Assembly (NCBI GenBank): GCA_902622245.1
Contig: CACNPC010000001.1
Span: 62,001-126,000, forward strand
DNA: 64,000 nt
DNA from: an uncultured Pelagibacteraceae bacterium
GTDB taxonomy: Bacteria; Pseudomonadota; Alphaproteobacteria; Pelagibacterales; Pelagibacteraceae
Reading direction: 5' to 3'
Position numbers and translations under genes: made by a program. The notes below the pieces were generated by a model, which saw only the letters and a program-made list of their open reading frames with translations, did not search any database and was not told where the DNA came from. Below, piece by piece: positions 43,641 through 51,516 of this stretch (positions are counted from its first letter, which is position 1; every line of letters starts with the position of its first letter).

Positions 43641-43641
43641 A

Positions 43642-43806
43642 ATGCAAAATTCTGAAGAAAATAATCAAAATGAAAATAAAACTCCCAGCAAAATGGCACG
43701 TCTTGCATGGCCAAAAGCAAAGTACGGGGTAATTATAGCGATATTAATTATTATTGGTGTAAATTTAATTTATTACAAAGATTTCTTTTTATCATTTTTT
43801 AAATAA
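43642..43806 (+). CDS. 54-residue single-pass membrane microprotein
   Basis: The best start is ATG 43642 (MQNSEENNQNENKTPSK); a GTG at 43624 in the same frame would fall inside the terminator stem and is unlikely. After a polar Asn/Glu-rich N-terminus comes a basic stretch (MARLAWPKAKYG) and one helix at about 29-44 (VIIAILIIIGVNLIYY), then FFLSFFK. No SD is visible because the T run of the terminator precedes the start, so translation might be leaderless or the frame might not be used. The next gene starts 17 bases after its stop. Family unknown. Confidence 0.5.
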   Translation: MQNSEENNQNENKTPSKMARLAWPKAKYGVIIAILIIIGVNLIYYKDFFLSFFK

Positions 43807-43823
43807 TTGTGTTACGTTATTAG

Positions 43824-45149
43824 ATGGCAAAAAATTTATTTAAAATTTCAAAACAAAAAAAAATTAAATACTTTTTGATAAGTTTTGTAGATTTATTTGG
43901 TGTCTTAAGATCAAAATTGGTTCCTGCTCATGCAATAAAAGATATGCAAGTAAACGGAGCTGGATTTGCTGGATTTGCAGCTTGGCTGGATATGACACCA
44001 GCTGATTCTGATATGTTTGCAATACCTGATCCTGACAGTTTAATTCAACTACCATGGAATAAAGAAGTTGGTTGGTTGGCTTCGGATTTATGGATGAATG
44101 GTAAACCAGTCGATGCTTCACCAAGAGTGATGTTAAAAAAACAAATAAAAAAATTATCTGAATTGGGTTATAGCATGAAGTCAGGTGTGGAGTGTGAGTA
44201 TTTTTTGATTTCTCCTGATGGGAACACAATTGCAGATAATAGAGATACTCAATCTAAACCTTGTTATGACCAGTCTTCCTTAATGAGAAGATATGAGCTT
44301 ATAAAAGAAATATGTGATTGTATGATTGAAATGGGATGGGGTCCTTATCAAAATGACCACGAAGATGCTAATGGGCAATTTGAAATGAATTGGGATTATT
44401 CAGATTGTCTAAAAACTGCTGATAGACACACTTTTTTTAAATTTATGGTTAAAACTATTGCAGAAAAGCATGATTTAAGAGCAACATTTATGCCAAAACC
44501 TTTTGAAAATTTAACTGGTAACGGATGTCATGCACATATTTCTTTATGGAAAGGAAAGAAAAATATCTTTTTTGATAAACATGATAAACTTGGGCTAAGC
44601 AAGACCGCTTATAACTTTTTAGGAGGCATCATGAGACATGCTTCATCCTTATCTACTTTTTTTAATCCAACAATAAATAGTTACAGACGAATAAATGCTG
44701 CACCAACAAAATCTGGTGCCACATGGTCTCCAAGCAGTATTTCATATACAGGGAATAACCGTACACATATGATAAGGGTTCCTGATCCGGGAAGATTTGA
44801 ATTAAGACTTATGGATGGATCCGCAAATCCTTATTTACTTCAAGCTAGTGTATTAGCTGCAGGAATAGAGGGATTAAATAAAAGAATTAATCCTGGCAAA
44901 CCTCTTTTTTGTAATATGTATGAGGATTATAAAAAATATCCAAACCTTTCTAAATTACCAAATGAACTAAAAGATTCTCTTGATAAAATTGAAAATAATA
45001 AAGAAATGAATAAAGCATTTGGAAAAGAAGTAATTAAAAGTTACGTCAAGTTAAGGACTTCGGAATTAAAAGATTTTAATGATAACGAAAAATTTGATAA
45101 GTCCAAACCAATTACAAAATGGGAAAGACAGAATACTCTAGACTGTTAA
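43824..45149 (+). CDS. Type III glutamine synthetase-family ligase (GlnT/GmaS-like)
   Basis: 441 residues, the normal size of the GlnT type III/GMAS group. IKYFLISFVDLFGVLRSKLV (14-33) and AWLDMTPADSDMFAIPDPDS near the N-terminus match the alphaproteobacterial sequences of that group as I remember them. Catalytic parts: GVECEYFLIS, NDHEDANGQFEMNWDYSD, MPKPFENLTGNGCHAHISLW, NPTINSYRRINAA and VPDPGRFELRLMDG. The enzyme ligates glutamate to ammonia or methylamine with ATP. It lies next to amt, like many GMAS or GlnT genes, and is followed after one base by a PLP lyase gene. It is a paralogue of the ligase at 36763. Confidence 0.85.
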   Translation: MAKNLFKISKQKKIKYFLISFVDLFGVLRSKLVPAHAIKDMQVNGAGFAGFAAWLDMTPADSDMFAIPDPDSLIQLPWNKEVGWLASDLWMNGKPVDASPRVMLKKQIKKLSELGYSMKSGVECEYFLISPDGNTIADNRDTQSKPCYDQSSLMRRYELIKEICDCMIEMGWGPYQNDHEDANGQFEMNWDYSDCLKTADRHTFFKFMVKTIAEKHDLRATFMPKPFENLTGNGCHAHISLWKGKKNIFFDKHDKLGLSKTAYNFLGGIMRHASSLSTFFNPTINSYRRINAAPTKSGATWSPSSISYTGNNRTHMIRVPDPGRFELRLMDGSANPYLLQASVLAAGIEGLNKRINPGKPLFCNMYEDYKKYPNLSKLPNELKDSLDKIENNKEMNKAFGKEVIKSYVKLRTSELKDFNDNEKFDKSKPITKWERQNTLDC

Positions 45150-45150
45150 A

Positions 45151-46284
45151 GTGAAAAGCTTTGATAGTTATAGAAAATGGAAATATACAAAATTTTTATC
45201 GAATAATAATTATAGTTTTAATCGAAACTATATTTTAAATATTATTTCGTCAAAAATAATCACTGATGCTTTTAATTCTATATCTAAGTGGAAAAACTAT
45301 AAAAAAACACCATTATTAAAATTAGAGAAACTAAACAGAAATTTAAAACTTAATAATATTTTTTACAAAGATGAGTCGAAAAGATTTCATTTAAAATCAT
45401 TTAAAGCTTTAGGCGGAGCATATGCCGTAGAAAAAATATCTAAAAAGAAAAAAAATATAATAATATCATCTGCAACAGCAGGAAATCATGGTAGATCAGT
45501 TGCTTGGGGTGCTCAAAGATTGGGTTTACAATGTAAAATTTTTGTTAGTCAATATGTAAGTGAAGCGAGAGTAAAAGAAATTGAAAAATTTGGAGCCGAT
45601 GTAATTCGAGTAAAAGGTAATTACGAAAATTCATTAAACGAGTGTAAAAAATTATCAAAAAAGAATAATTGGAATATTGTTCAAGATGTATCTACGAAGA
45701 ATTACAGTTATATTCCTTTGTTAACTATGGCTGGTTATTCAATTATGATTAAAGAAATTTCAAAACAAACTACGCATTATATTACACATATATTCCTTCA
45801 AGCTGGCGTTGGTGGAATGGCAGCAGGTGTAGTTGCAGGAGTTGCAAAATATTTTAAGAGAATTCCTAAAATAATAATAGTTGAACCTGATGGAGCAGAT
45901 TGTGTGCTTCAAAGTATAAAAAGCAAAAGTTTAAAAAAAATTAAAATAAAAAAAGAAAGTATAATGGGTGGTATGTCATGCAATGAAATGTCTCTCATAC
46001 CTTGGCATGTATTAAAAAAGGCTAGTGATTGTTGTGTTACTGTAAATGATTCAAAAGTTCCTAAAACTGTTGCACTGCTTAAAGACAAGAAACTGAGTAA
46101 AATATCAATAATAGGTGGTGAATGTGCTACACCAGGAATTATCAGTCTTATTAGTCTCTGTAATAATCCTAAAACAAAGAAATTAATAAATCTTAACGAA
46201 AAATCTAATGTTTTAGTTATTGGATGCGAAGGTAATGCAGATGTAAAACTTTACAAACAATTGCTATCTAAAGGCAGAAAGTAA
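45151..46284 (+). CDS. Fold type II PLP enzyme, diaminopropionate ammonia-lyase-like
   Basis: 377 residues from a GTG start one base after the previous stop. FYKDESKRFHLKSFKALGGA (71-90) holds the PLP lysine Lys85 and closely follows the consensus of diaminopropionate ammonia-lyase (DpaL/YgeX); ATAGNHGRSVAWGAQRLG binds the phosphate side, and AGVGGMAAGVVAGVA is the glycine-rich loop. Threonine dehydratase differs at these places. Family members break 2,3-diaminopropionate or a related amino acid to pyruvate and ammonia. The natural substrate here is unknown. Translational coupling to the GS-type gene hints that the two share a substrate or product. Confidence 0.75.
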   Translation: MKSFDSYRKWKYTKFLSNNNYSFNRNYILNIISSKIITDAFNSISKWKNYKKTPLLKLEKLNRNLKLNNIFYKDESKRFHLKSFKALGGAYAVEKISKKKKNIIISSATAGNHGRSVAWGAQRLGLQCKIFVSQYVSEARVKEIEKFGADVIRVKGNYENSLNECKKLSKKNNWNIVQDVSTKNYSYIPLLTMAGYSIMIKEISKQTTHYITHIFLQAGVGGMAAGVVAGVAKYFKRIPKIIIVEPDGADCVLQSIKSKSLKKIKIKKESIMGGMSCNEMSLIPWHVLKKASDCCVTVNDSKVPKTVALLKDKKLSKISIIGGECATPGIISLISLCNNPKTKKLINLNEKSNVLVIGCEGNADVKLYKQLLSKGRK

Positions 46285-46289
46285 ATTAT

Positions 46290-47708
46290 ATGTCAAAAAA
46301 AGCTGTTGTTTGGATAAGAGACGATTTTAGAATAAAAAATAATTCTGCGTTATCTTATGCAACAAATAATTACGATACTGTCACAGCATTATATATTTAT
46401 AACAAGGAAAATTTCGATGGTACTAGAGAAGCACAAAAATGGTGGGTATGTAAATCTTTAATTAATTTTAAAAATGAATTAATAAAATACAATATTGAAT
46501 TAGAATTAGTATTTTCTGATGAGATAACTTTTTTTAGTAAAATCAAAGGCAAACAAGAAATTTCTATTTTTTGGAATAAAATATATGAGCCATCTCAATT
46601 AAAGTTAGATGATGATCTCATTAAAATTTTTGAAAAAAACAAAATACTCTCAAAATGCTTTAAAGGAAATGTTCTTAATGAATATAATAATGTTACAAAA
46701 GATGATGGAAGCCCTTATAAAGTTTATAGTCCATTTTGGAGAGTTGGAGAACAAATTTACTTAGATAGTATCCCAAGCAAATCATTAAATGTAAAAAAAG
46801 CTAAGAGCAAAATAAAATTATTCAAAAATAATAATGTTCCAGATCAAATTTTGCCTAAGAAAAATTGGTATAAAAAATTTGAAAAATATTGGGACCCAAC
46901 AGAAAAACAATCCGAAAAATATTTAAATGATTTTGTTGAAAATAGAATGATGAAATATGGAGTTGATAGAGATTATCCAGCTATAAATGGTTCGTCAAAA
47001 CTTTCACCATACATTAGAAACGGACAAATACACGTAAGTAACATTTGGGACAAATGTTATAAATATAAATCAAAAAATATTAGTGTTAAAAAATATCTAA
47101 ATGAATTAGGCTGGAGAGAATTTTCACATAGTTTAATTAATTATTTTCCTGAAATGCTAAAAGGTAATTTAAGAAAAGAATTTGATAAATTTCCATGGGA
47201 TAAAAATGCGAAAAATTTGAAAGCTTGGAAAAATGGTATGACTGGATACCCGATTGTTGATGCTGGGATGAGACAACTTTATGAAACAGGTTGGATGCAT
47301 AATAGAATTAGAATGGTAGTTGGTTCTTTTCTTGTAAAACATTTAAGAATTAATTGGAAAGAGGGTGAAAAACATTTTAGAAATTGTTTGTTAGATTTTA
47401 ATGAAGCAAACAATGTTGCACAATGGCAATGGGTTGCTGGCTGTGGTGCAGATGCAGCCCCTTATTTTAGAATTTTTAATCCTATATTGCAGGGTGAAAA
47501 ATTTGATAAACAAGGTTTGTATGTAAAAAAATGGGTACCTGAATTAGAGAGAGTTCCAAGTAAATTTATTCATAAACCATGGGAAATGGAAATAAAATAT
47601 CAAGAAGCTATAAAAACTAAAATAGGTTCTGATTACCCTTCCCCAATAGTCGTGCATGAAGAAGCTAGAAACGCAGCTCTAAAAGCATTTCAAACTTTAA
47701 AAAATTAA
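46290..47708 (+). CDS. phrB: Deoxyribodipyrimidine photolyase
   Basis: 472 residues. The N-terminal Rossmann part begins VVWIRDDFRIKNNSAL (family W-x-R-x-D-L-R). The FAD-binding half has YPAINGSSKLSPYIRNGQI, NELGWREFSHSLI, GMTGYPIVDAGMRQLYETGWMHNRIRM and NNVAQWQWVAGCGADAAPYFRIFNP. Class I CPD photolyases split pyrimidine dimers with blue light, of clear use to a surface-ocean cell. Five bases follow the lyase stop, so it may be cotranscribed, but no functional tie is seen. Convergent with yjbQ with no gap. Confidence 0.95.
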   Translation: MSKKAVVWIRDDFRIKNNSALSYATNNYDTVTALYIYNKENFDGTREAQKWWVCKSLINFKNELIKYNIELELVFSDEITFFSKIKGKQEISIFWNKIYEPSQLKLDDDLIKIFEKNKILSKCFKGNVLNEYNNVTKDDGSPYKVYSPFWRVGEQIYLDSIPSKSLNVKKAKSKIKLFKNNNVPDQILPKKNWYKKFEKYWDPTEKQSEKYLNDFVENRMMKYGVDRDYPAINGSSKLSPYIRNGQIHVSNIWDKCYKYKSKNISVKKYLNELGWREFSHSLINYFPEMLKGNLRKEFDKFPWDKNAKNLKAWKNGMTGYPIVDAGMRQLYETGWMHNRIRMVVGSFLVKHLRINWKEGEKHFRNCLLDFNEANNVAQWQWVAGCGADAAPYFRIFNPILQGEKFDKQGLYVKKWVPELERVPSKFIHKPWEMEIKYQEAIKTKIGSDYPSPIVVHEEARNAALKAFQTLKN

Positions 47709-48128
47709 TTAATCTCCAATAAAATGATGAATAATAAGCCTTTTTGTAGAAGACAACCTGTGTTCAAAAAGGTAAATTCCTTGCCAAGTTCCTAACAAAA
47801 GTTGTTTGTTTTTTATACTGAGGGATATTTGATTATTAGTTAAAGCTGACTTTATATGAGCTGGCATATCGTCTTTACCTTCTATTGTATGAATATATAA
47901 TTTATTATCCATTGGAGCAATTTTATCAAAATAATTAATTAAATCTGATTGAACATCAGGATCAGCATTTTCTTGAACAATTAAAGATGCACTAGTGTGT
48001 TGTATGCTTAAATTTAAAATACCATTATTAAAATTATTTTTATTTATCCAGTCTATCGTTTTATCGGTAAATTCATATAATTTTTGACCATTTGTTTTAA
48101 TTTCAAGATTAAAAAATTCTTGTCTCAT
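47709..48128 (-). CDS. yjbQ: YjbQ/UPF0047 family protein
   Basis: 139 residues covering the whole family. GILNLSIQHTSASLIVQENADPDVQSDL and GTWQGIYLFEHR are the conserved parts; the His and the polar cluster lie in a trimeric active site. Members have been annotated as secondary thiamine-phosphate synthase; the true role is not certain. It overlaps the ZapE gene by four bases and is the last gene of a long minus-strand run. Confidence 0.9.
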   Translation of the reverse strand: MRQEFFNLEIKTNGQKLYEFTDKTIDWINKNNFNNGILNLSIQHTSASLIVQENADPDVQSDLINYFDKIAPMDNKLYIHTIEGKDDMPAHIKSALTNNQISLSIKNKQLLLGTWQGIYLFEHRLSSTKRLIIHHFIGD

Positions 48129-49180
48129 AAATGCTTTTTAGATGTTAATTCATATAATCGGCTAATGGTACGTTTAAATGGTTTTTCCAATAATCTTGAT
48201 GATGTGAGTTTATCAATATTTTGTTCTGCACTAATAGCCATAGGTATATTTTGATCATATACGATATCTAAAAAAGTAATAAATCTTTGTTGTTGATTTG
48301 AATTTAAATCATTAAATGCTGGTACATTTTCCATAACTATAAAAAAACAATTTTTCACTATTTTAATATAATCTTCTGATCCTAAATTTTTATCACATAC
48401 TTCTTTAAAAGTTAATCGAACAATTCCATCATAAAAATTTTTTAAAATAAATTTTCTTCCTTTAATGTTTAAAATCTTTTCTTTTAAAGTCTTATCTTTA
48501 GTCATCACTCTAAATAATTTGTTTATTTTAAAATTGTTTTCTTGATTTAAAGGTGAGTAATATCTTTGAGTTTTATTGCCTTTTGACTTTCTATAATCAT
48601 CATCTATATTTAATTGATATTCAAATGATTGCTTTTGCATTATTTTTATAAAAGGTTTGAATTGATCTCTTTGTAACCCATCTTTGTACAAATTTTCTAT
48701 TTTTATATTAGAAGTTACAATAATTTTTAAATCTTCTTTAAATATTTCATCAAATAATTTTCCAAGTATCATTGCATCTACTATATTTGTAACTTGAAAC
48801 TCGTCAAAATATATTAATTTTGCTTTAGATTTTAATTTTTTAACAAATTTACTTAATTTATTTTCATCATTTTTACCTCTGGATTGGTGTACAAAGTCGT
48901 GAAAGCTAAGCATAAATTCGTTGAAGTGAAGTTTTAATTTTTTACCCTCAACTAAGTTAAAAAAAAAATCCAATATCATGGTTTTACCCACACCAACATC
49001 TCCATAAAGATAAAAGCCTTTTTTATAATTTTTTTTTGATAAAATTTTTGAGATAAATGATTTGTAGTTTAATTTATAATATTCTTCTAATGTTTTTATG
49101 AGTTTTATCTGATGAGAATTAGCATCTAAATTTTTTTTTTTGCAGTAAAGTTTAAACTCTTTAACAAAACTTTTTTGCAT
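48125..49180 (-). CDS. zapE: ZapE/AFG1 family cell-division ATPase
   Basis: 351 residues. Walker A GDVGVGKTM (60-68), Walker B AKLIYFDEFQVTN (about 115-127), SNIKIENLYKDGLQR and the C-terminal RFITFLDIVYDQNIPMAISAEQ with sensor residues are characteristic. In E. coli ZapE binds FtsZ polymers with ATP; the mitochondrial homologue AFG1 acts in protein quality control. A run of 11 A occurs in the coding strand near codons 14-17. Start and stop overlap both neighbours by one to four bases. Confidence 0.92.
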   Translation of the reverse strand: MQKSFVKEFKLYCKKKNLDANSHQIKLIKTLEEYYKLNYKSFISKILSKKNYKKGFYLYGDVGVGKTMILDFFFNLVEGKKLKLHFNEFMLSFHDFVHQSRGKNDENKLSKFVKKLKSKAKLIYFDEFQVTNIVDAMILGKLFDEIFKEDLKIIVTSNIKIENLYKDGLQRDQFKPFIKIMQKQSFEYQLNIDDDYRKSKGNKTQRYYSPLNQENNFKINKLFRVMTKDKTLKEKILNIKGRKFILKNFYDGIVRLTFKEVCDKNLGSEDYIKIVKNCFFIVMENVPAFNDLNSNQQQRFITFLDIVYDQNIPMAISAEQNIDKLTSSRLLEKPFKRTISRLYELTSKKHL

Positions 49181-49611
49181 TAATTCTTTTTTGAATTGAA
49201 ATCGATACCGTATTCTGATCTTGGTCCTTTTCTTAATCCAAAAGGTCCTGAGATAAAAATTGTCATTGGTCTTGTTCCTGGCTCAAGGTCTACCCTATGA
49301 TATGTATTGGCTGATCTAAATCCAATATATCCAGGTTTTCTCCAGAACTTGCCTTTTTTAGTAGTTTCCCAATAACCGCCTCTCAAAATTATAGTAATAT
49401 AAGGAAATAAATGATTATGAACTCCATCCCCATGATCATCGTCCAGCATTTCATGAATTAATATATTAAATGGGAACCATTTTGGTCTATTCCTAAACAA
49501 TAAATAATATCTATTCATCCACGGTTTGGCTTCGTTAAATTTTGGATGAGATGGACCCCTATCTAAAACTACCTTTTTTCTTCCGATTTTTTCTAAAAAT
49601 TTTAATAACAT
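49180..49611 (-). CDS. Cupin-fold protein of unknown function
   Basis: 143 residues. A cupin pattern can be read: HEMLDDDHGDGVHNHLFPYI (His-rich first metal motif, about 49-68), ILRGGYWETT, then GYIGFRSANTYHRVDLEPG (second motif with the last His). It is likely to bind a divalent metal. No signal peptide. It starts in a one-base overlap with the bamB stop and ends in one with the zapE start, so it is translated within that run. Substrate unknown; dioxygenase, isomerase or sensor roles are all possible. Confidence 0.75.
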   Translation of the reverse strand: MLLKFLEKIGRKKVVLDRGPSHPKFNEAKPWMNRYYLLFRNRPKWFPFNILIHEMLDDDHGDGVHNHLFPYITIILRGGYWETTKKGKFWRKPGYIGFRSANTYHRVDLEPGTRPMTIFISGPFGLRKGPRSEYGIDFNSKKN

Positions 49612-50879
49612 TAATTTGATCTTATAATTCCATTATTTTTAATTAAAAAAATATTAGCATTATTAATAAATGGTCTCGATATTTTTTCGTTATTAAATTT
49701 AATTACATTCTCTGTTTGTGAATTGGATAAATTGATAATTAAAATCCTTCCATTATCGGTAGACAAATAAATTTTATTCTTAGCAATAACAAAACCTACT
49801 GGCTTTATTTTTTTTCTTTTTTTAAAAGTTGCAAAAACATCAGTTATTCTGATTATATTTCCAGTCTCAGCATCAATTACAAATAGGTATCCTTCCTCAG
49901 AAATATTAAAAATATAATTTTCAGAAATTGTCGATTTTAAACTAGAATTTACTGTTTGCTTCCAATTTACTATTCCTGTTCTAGAGTCTATTGAAAAAAA
50001 ATCATTCTTGTTATTTGAAAAATATATATTTTCATTATTAAAAATCATTTCTGAGTTTTTTAAACTAAATGCATTCAAAAATATTTCGTTGCTTTGTGTT
50101 GGTGTTTGCCAAACTAAACTACCATCGTTTATATTTAATGCTGTTAGATCACCCAAAGTATTAAGTGAATAAACTATCTCATCTTTAATTATTACAGATA
50201 ATTTTTTTTGTGACTTTATAAATGTATTTTCCGTTTTGAAATTCCAAATCTCATTACCATCAATTACTGAAAAACACCTAATAACGTTATCAAAATCAAT
50301 AACAACAAATTTATTTTTTTTAATAGCTATATTAGAGTTGAAAGGAGAGATACTTTGTTTTTTCCAAATCAATTCACCGTTATCTAAATTTATTGAAAGA
50401 ATATTTGATAAAGTATCTACAACCAGAAGACTATTATCTATATAATTTGTATATAATATTGGCTTAAATTTTTTTTCTTTTTTTGAGTAATGATTTATTT
50501 TCCACAAAGTTTCGAAATTTTCATTAATACGAAATATTGTTCCTTTATTGTCTGAATATATTAGGTCATTATTTTTAATAAACAATATATCTTTATCAAT
50601 TGAATTGAACTGTTTAATCTTTGAGAATTTATATGTTTTCTTTTTTTTAAAAAGTGGTTCAAAATTAATGTTACCATTGTTATTTGTATTGTTATCAATA
50701 AAACTATTATCTTTTACAAATTTAGATAAGATTATTTGAATGTTTGGATTTAATTCATTTTGAATTGGTTTATCTTTTTCAAATAAAATTTTAGTATTTG
50801 TATTTTCTACAGATTTATCACTTTGACCACAACTTGATAATATAAGTAAAAATACGAAATATAATACTATCCTACTCAC
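49611..50879 (-). CDS. bamB: BamB-like outer membrane beta-barrel assembly lipoprotein
   Basis: 422 residues. The N-terminus MSRIVLYFVFLLILSSCGQS is a lipoprotein signal with lipobox LSSC. The rest shows PQQ-type beta-propeller repeats with the xxx-D-x-x-x-G-x-x-x-W pattern: INLDNGELIWKKQ, SVIDGNEIWNFKT, NINDGSLVWQTPT, DSRTGIVNWKQT and DAETGNIIRIT. BamB is a periplasmic scaffold of the BAM complex. Placement right after a tetratricopeptide membrane protein is the usual alphaproteobacterial order, but the GTPase gene der that often follows is not here. Confidence 0.88.
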   Translation of the reverse strand: MSRIVLYFVFLLILSSCGQSDKSVENTNTKILFEKDKPIQNELNPNIQIILSKFVKDNSFIDNNTNNNGNINFEPLFKKKKTYKFSKIKQFNSIDKDILFIKNNDLIYSDNKGTIFRINENFETLWKINHYSKKEKKFKPILYTNYIDNSLLVVDTLSNILSINLDNGELIWKKQSISPFNSNIAIKKNKFVVIDFDNVIRCFSVIDGNEIWNFKTENTFIKSQKKLSVIIKDEIVYSLNTLGDLTALNINDGSLVWQTPTQSNEIFLNAFSLKNSEMIFNNENIYFSNNKNDFFSIDSRTGIVNWKQTVNSSLKSTISENYIFNISEEGYLFVIDAETGNIIRITDVFATFKKRKKIKPVGFVIAKNKIYLSTDNGRILIINLSNSQTENVIKFNNEKISRPFINNANIFLIKNNGIIRSN

Positions 50880-51516
50880 TGAAACTAGATCTTAGCCTTT
50901 TTTGAGCTTTGGTTTTTATTTTAGAGTTATTATTTTCAAGACTAACTATTTGCTCAAAAAATTCTTTTGATTTTTGCATTTGATTTTTTGATAAATAATA
51001 TTCTGCCATAATATAAAGACTATGTGGTTTCCATATACTATCAGCTTTAATTAAAGGATTAAAAATAGCTAGCAATTCATTTTCATCTGAAAAATCTGAA
51101 TTATATAGGCCTTTTTTAAAGATTGTTAGTTCTTTAAACTTTTTATCCAAACCAATATCATTAATTAAAATATCAAAATAATTGTTAATTTCATCTTTTG
51201 AATTTATCAAATCGTTATCTAGCAAAAAATAAAAGGCTAGAGGAGAATATGTTTTGTCTTTAGCGTTAATCACCTCTTTAAGATCTGGGATCACATTATA
51301 TTTATTATCTGCTTCATACCTTATTACAGCTAAGTCGTATTTATCAGCTAATTTTTCTTTTTTGCTAGATTGATATTCTTCAAAAGAAAAGTAGCCAATT
51401 AAAGCCAAAATAATTATTACTAATATCGAAATTAAAGAATTTTTATTATTTATGAAAAAGTTTTTAATTTTTTCATTACGTGTTTGGGTATTTATTATTT
51501 CAATATCTTCATCCAT
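50872..51516 (-). CDS. YfgM-like membrane-anchored tetratricopeptide protein
   Basis: 214 residues: a short cytoplasmic N-terminus, one helix at about 27-46 (LISILVIIILALIGYFSFEE) and a helical periplasmic domain with a TPR-like end (YIMAEYYLSKNQMQKSKEFF, then EQIVSLENNNSKIKTKAQKR). The family (YfgM/DUF2133) precedes bamB in many proteobacteria and helps periplasmic chaperone traffic. It overlaps bamB by eight bases and its start overlaps the aconitase stop by one base. Confidence 0.85.
   Translation of the reverse strand: MDEDIEIINTQTRNEKIKNFFINNKNSLISILVIIILALIGYFSFEEYQSSKKEKLADKYDLAVIRYEADNKYNVIPDLKEVINAKDKTYSPLAFYFLLDNDLINSKDEINNYFDILINDIGLDKKFKELTIFKKGLYNSDFSDENELLAIFNPLIKADSIWKPHSLYIMAEYYLSKNQMQKSKEFFEQIVSLENNNSKIKTKAQKRLRSSFSE

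Noticed and set aside
43624..43641. Upstream GTG start for the 54-residue membrane protein
   Set aside because: The codons would be read from the 3' arm and T run of a strong terminator. ATG 43642 is more plausible.
49131..49141. Run of 11 A (coding strand) in zapE as a possible slippage site
   Set aside because: The frame is intact on both sides and A runs of 8-11 are common in this AT-rich genome. There is no alternative product to support programmed slippage.
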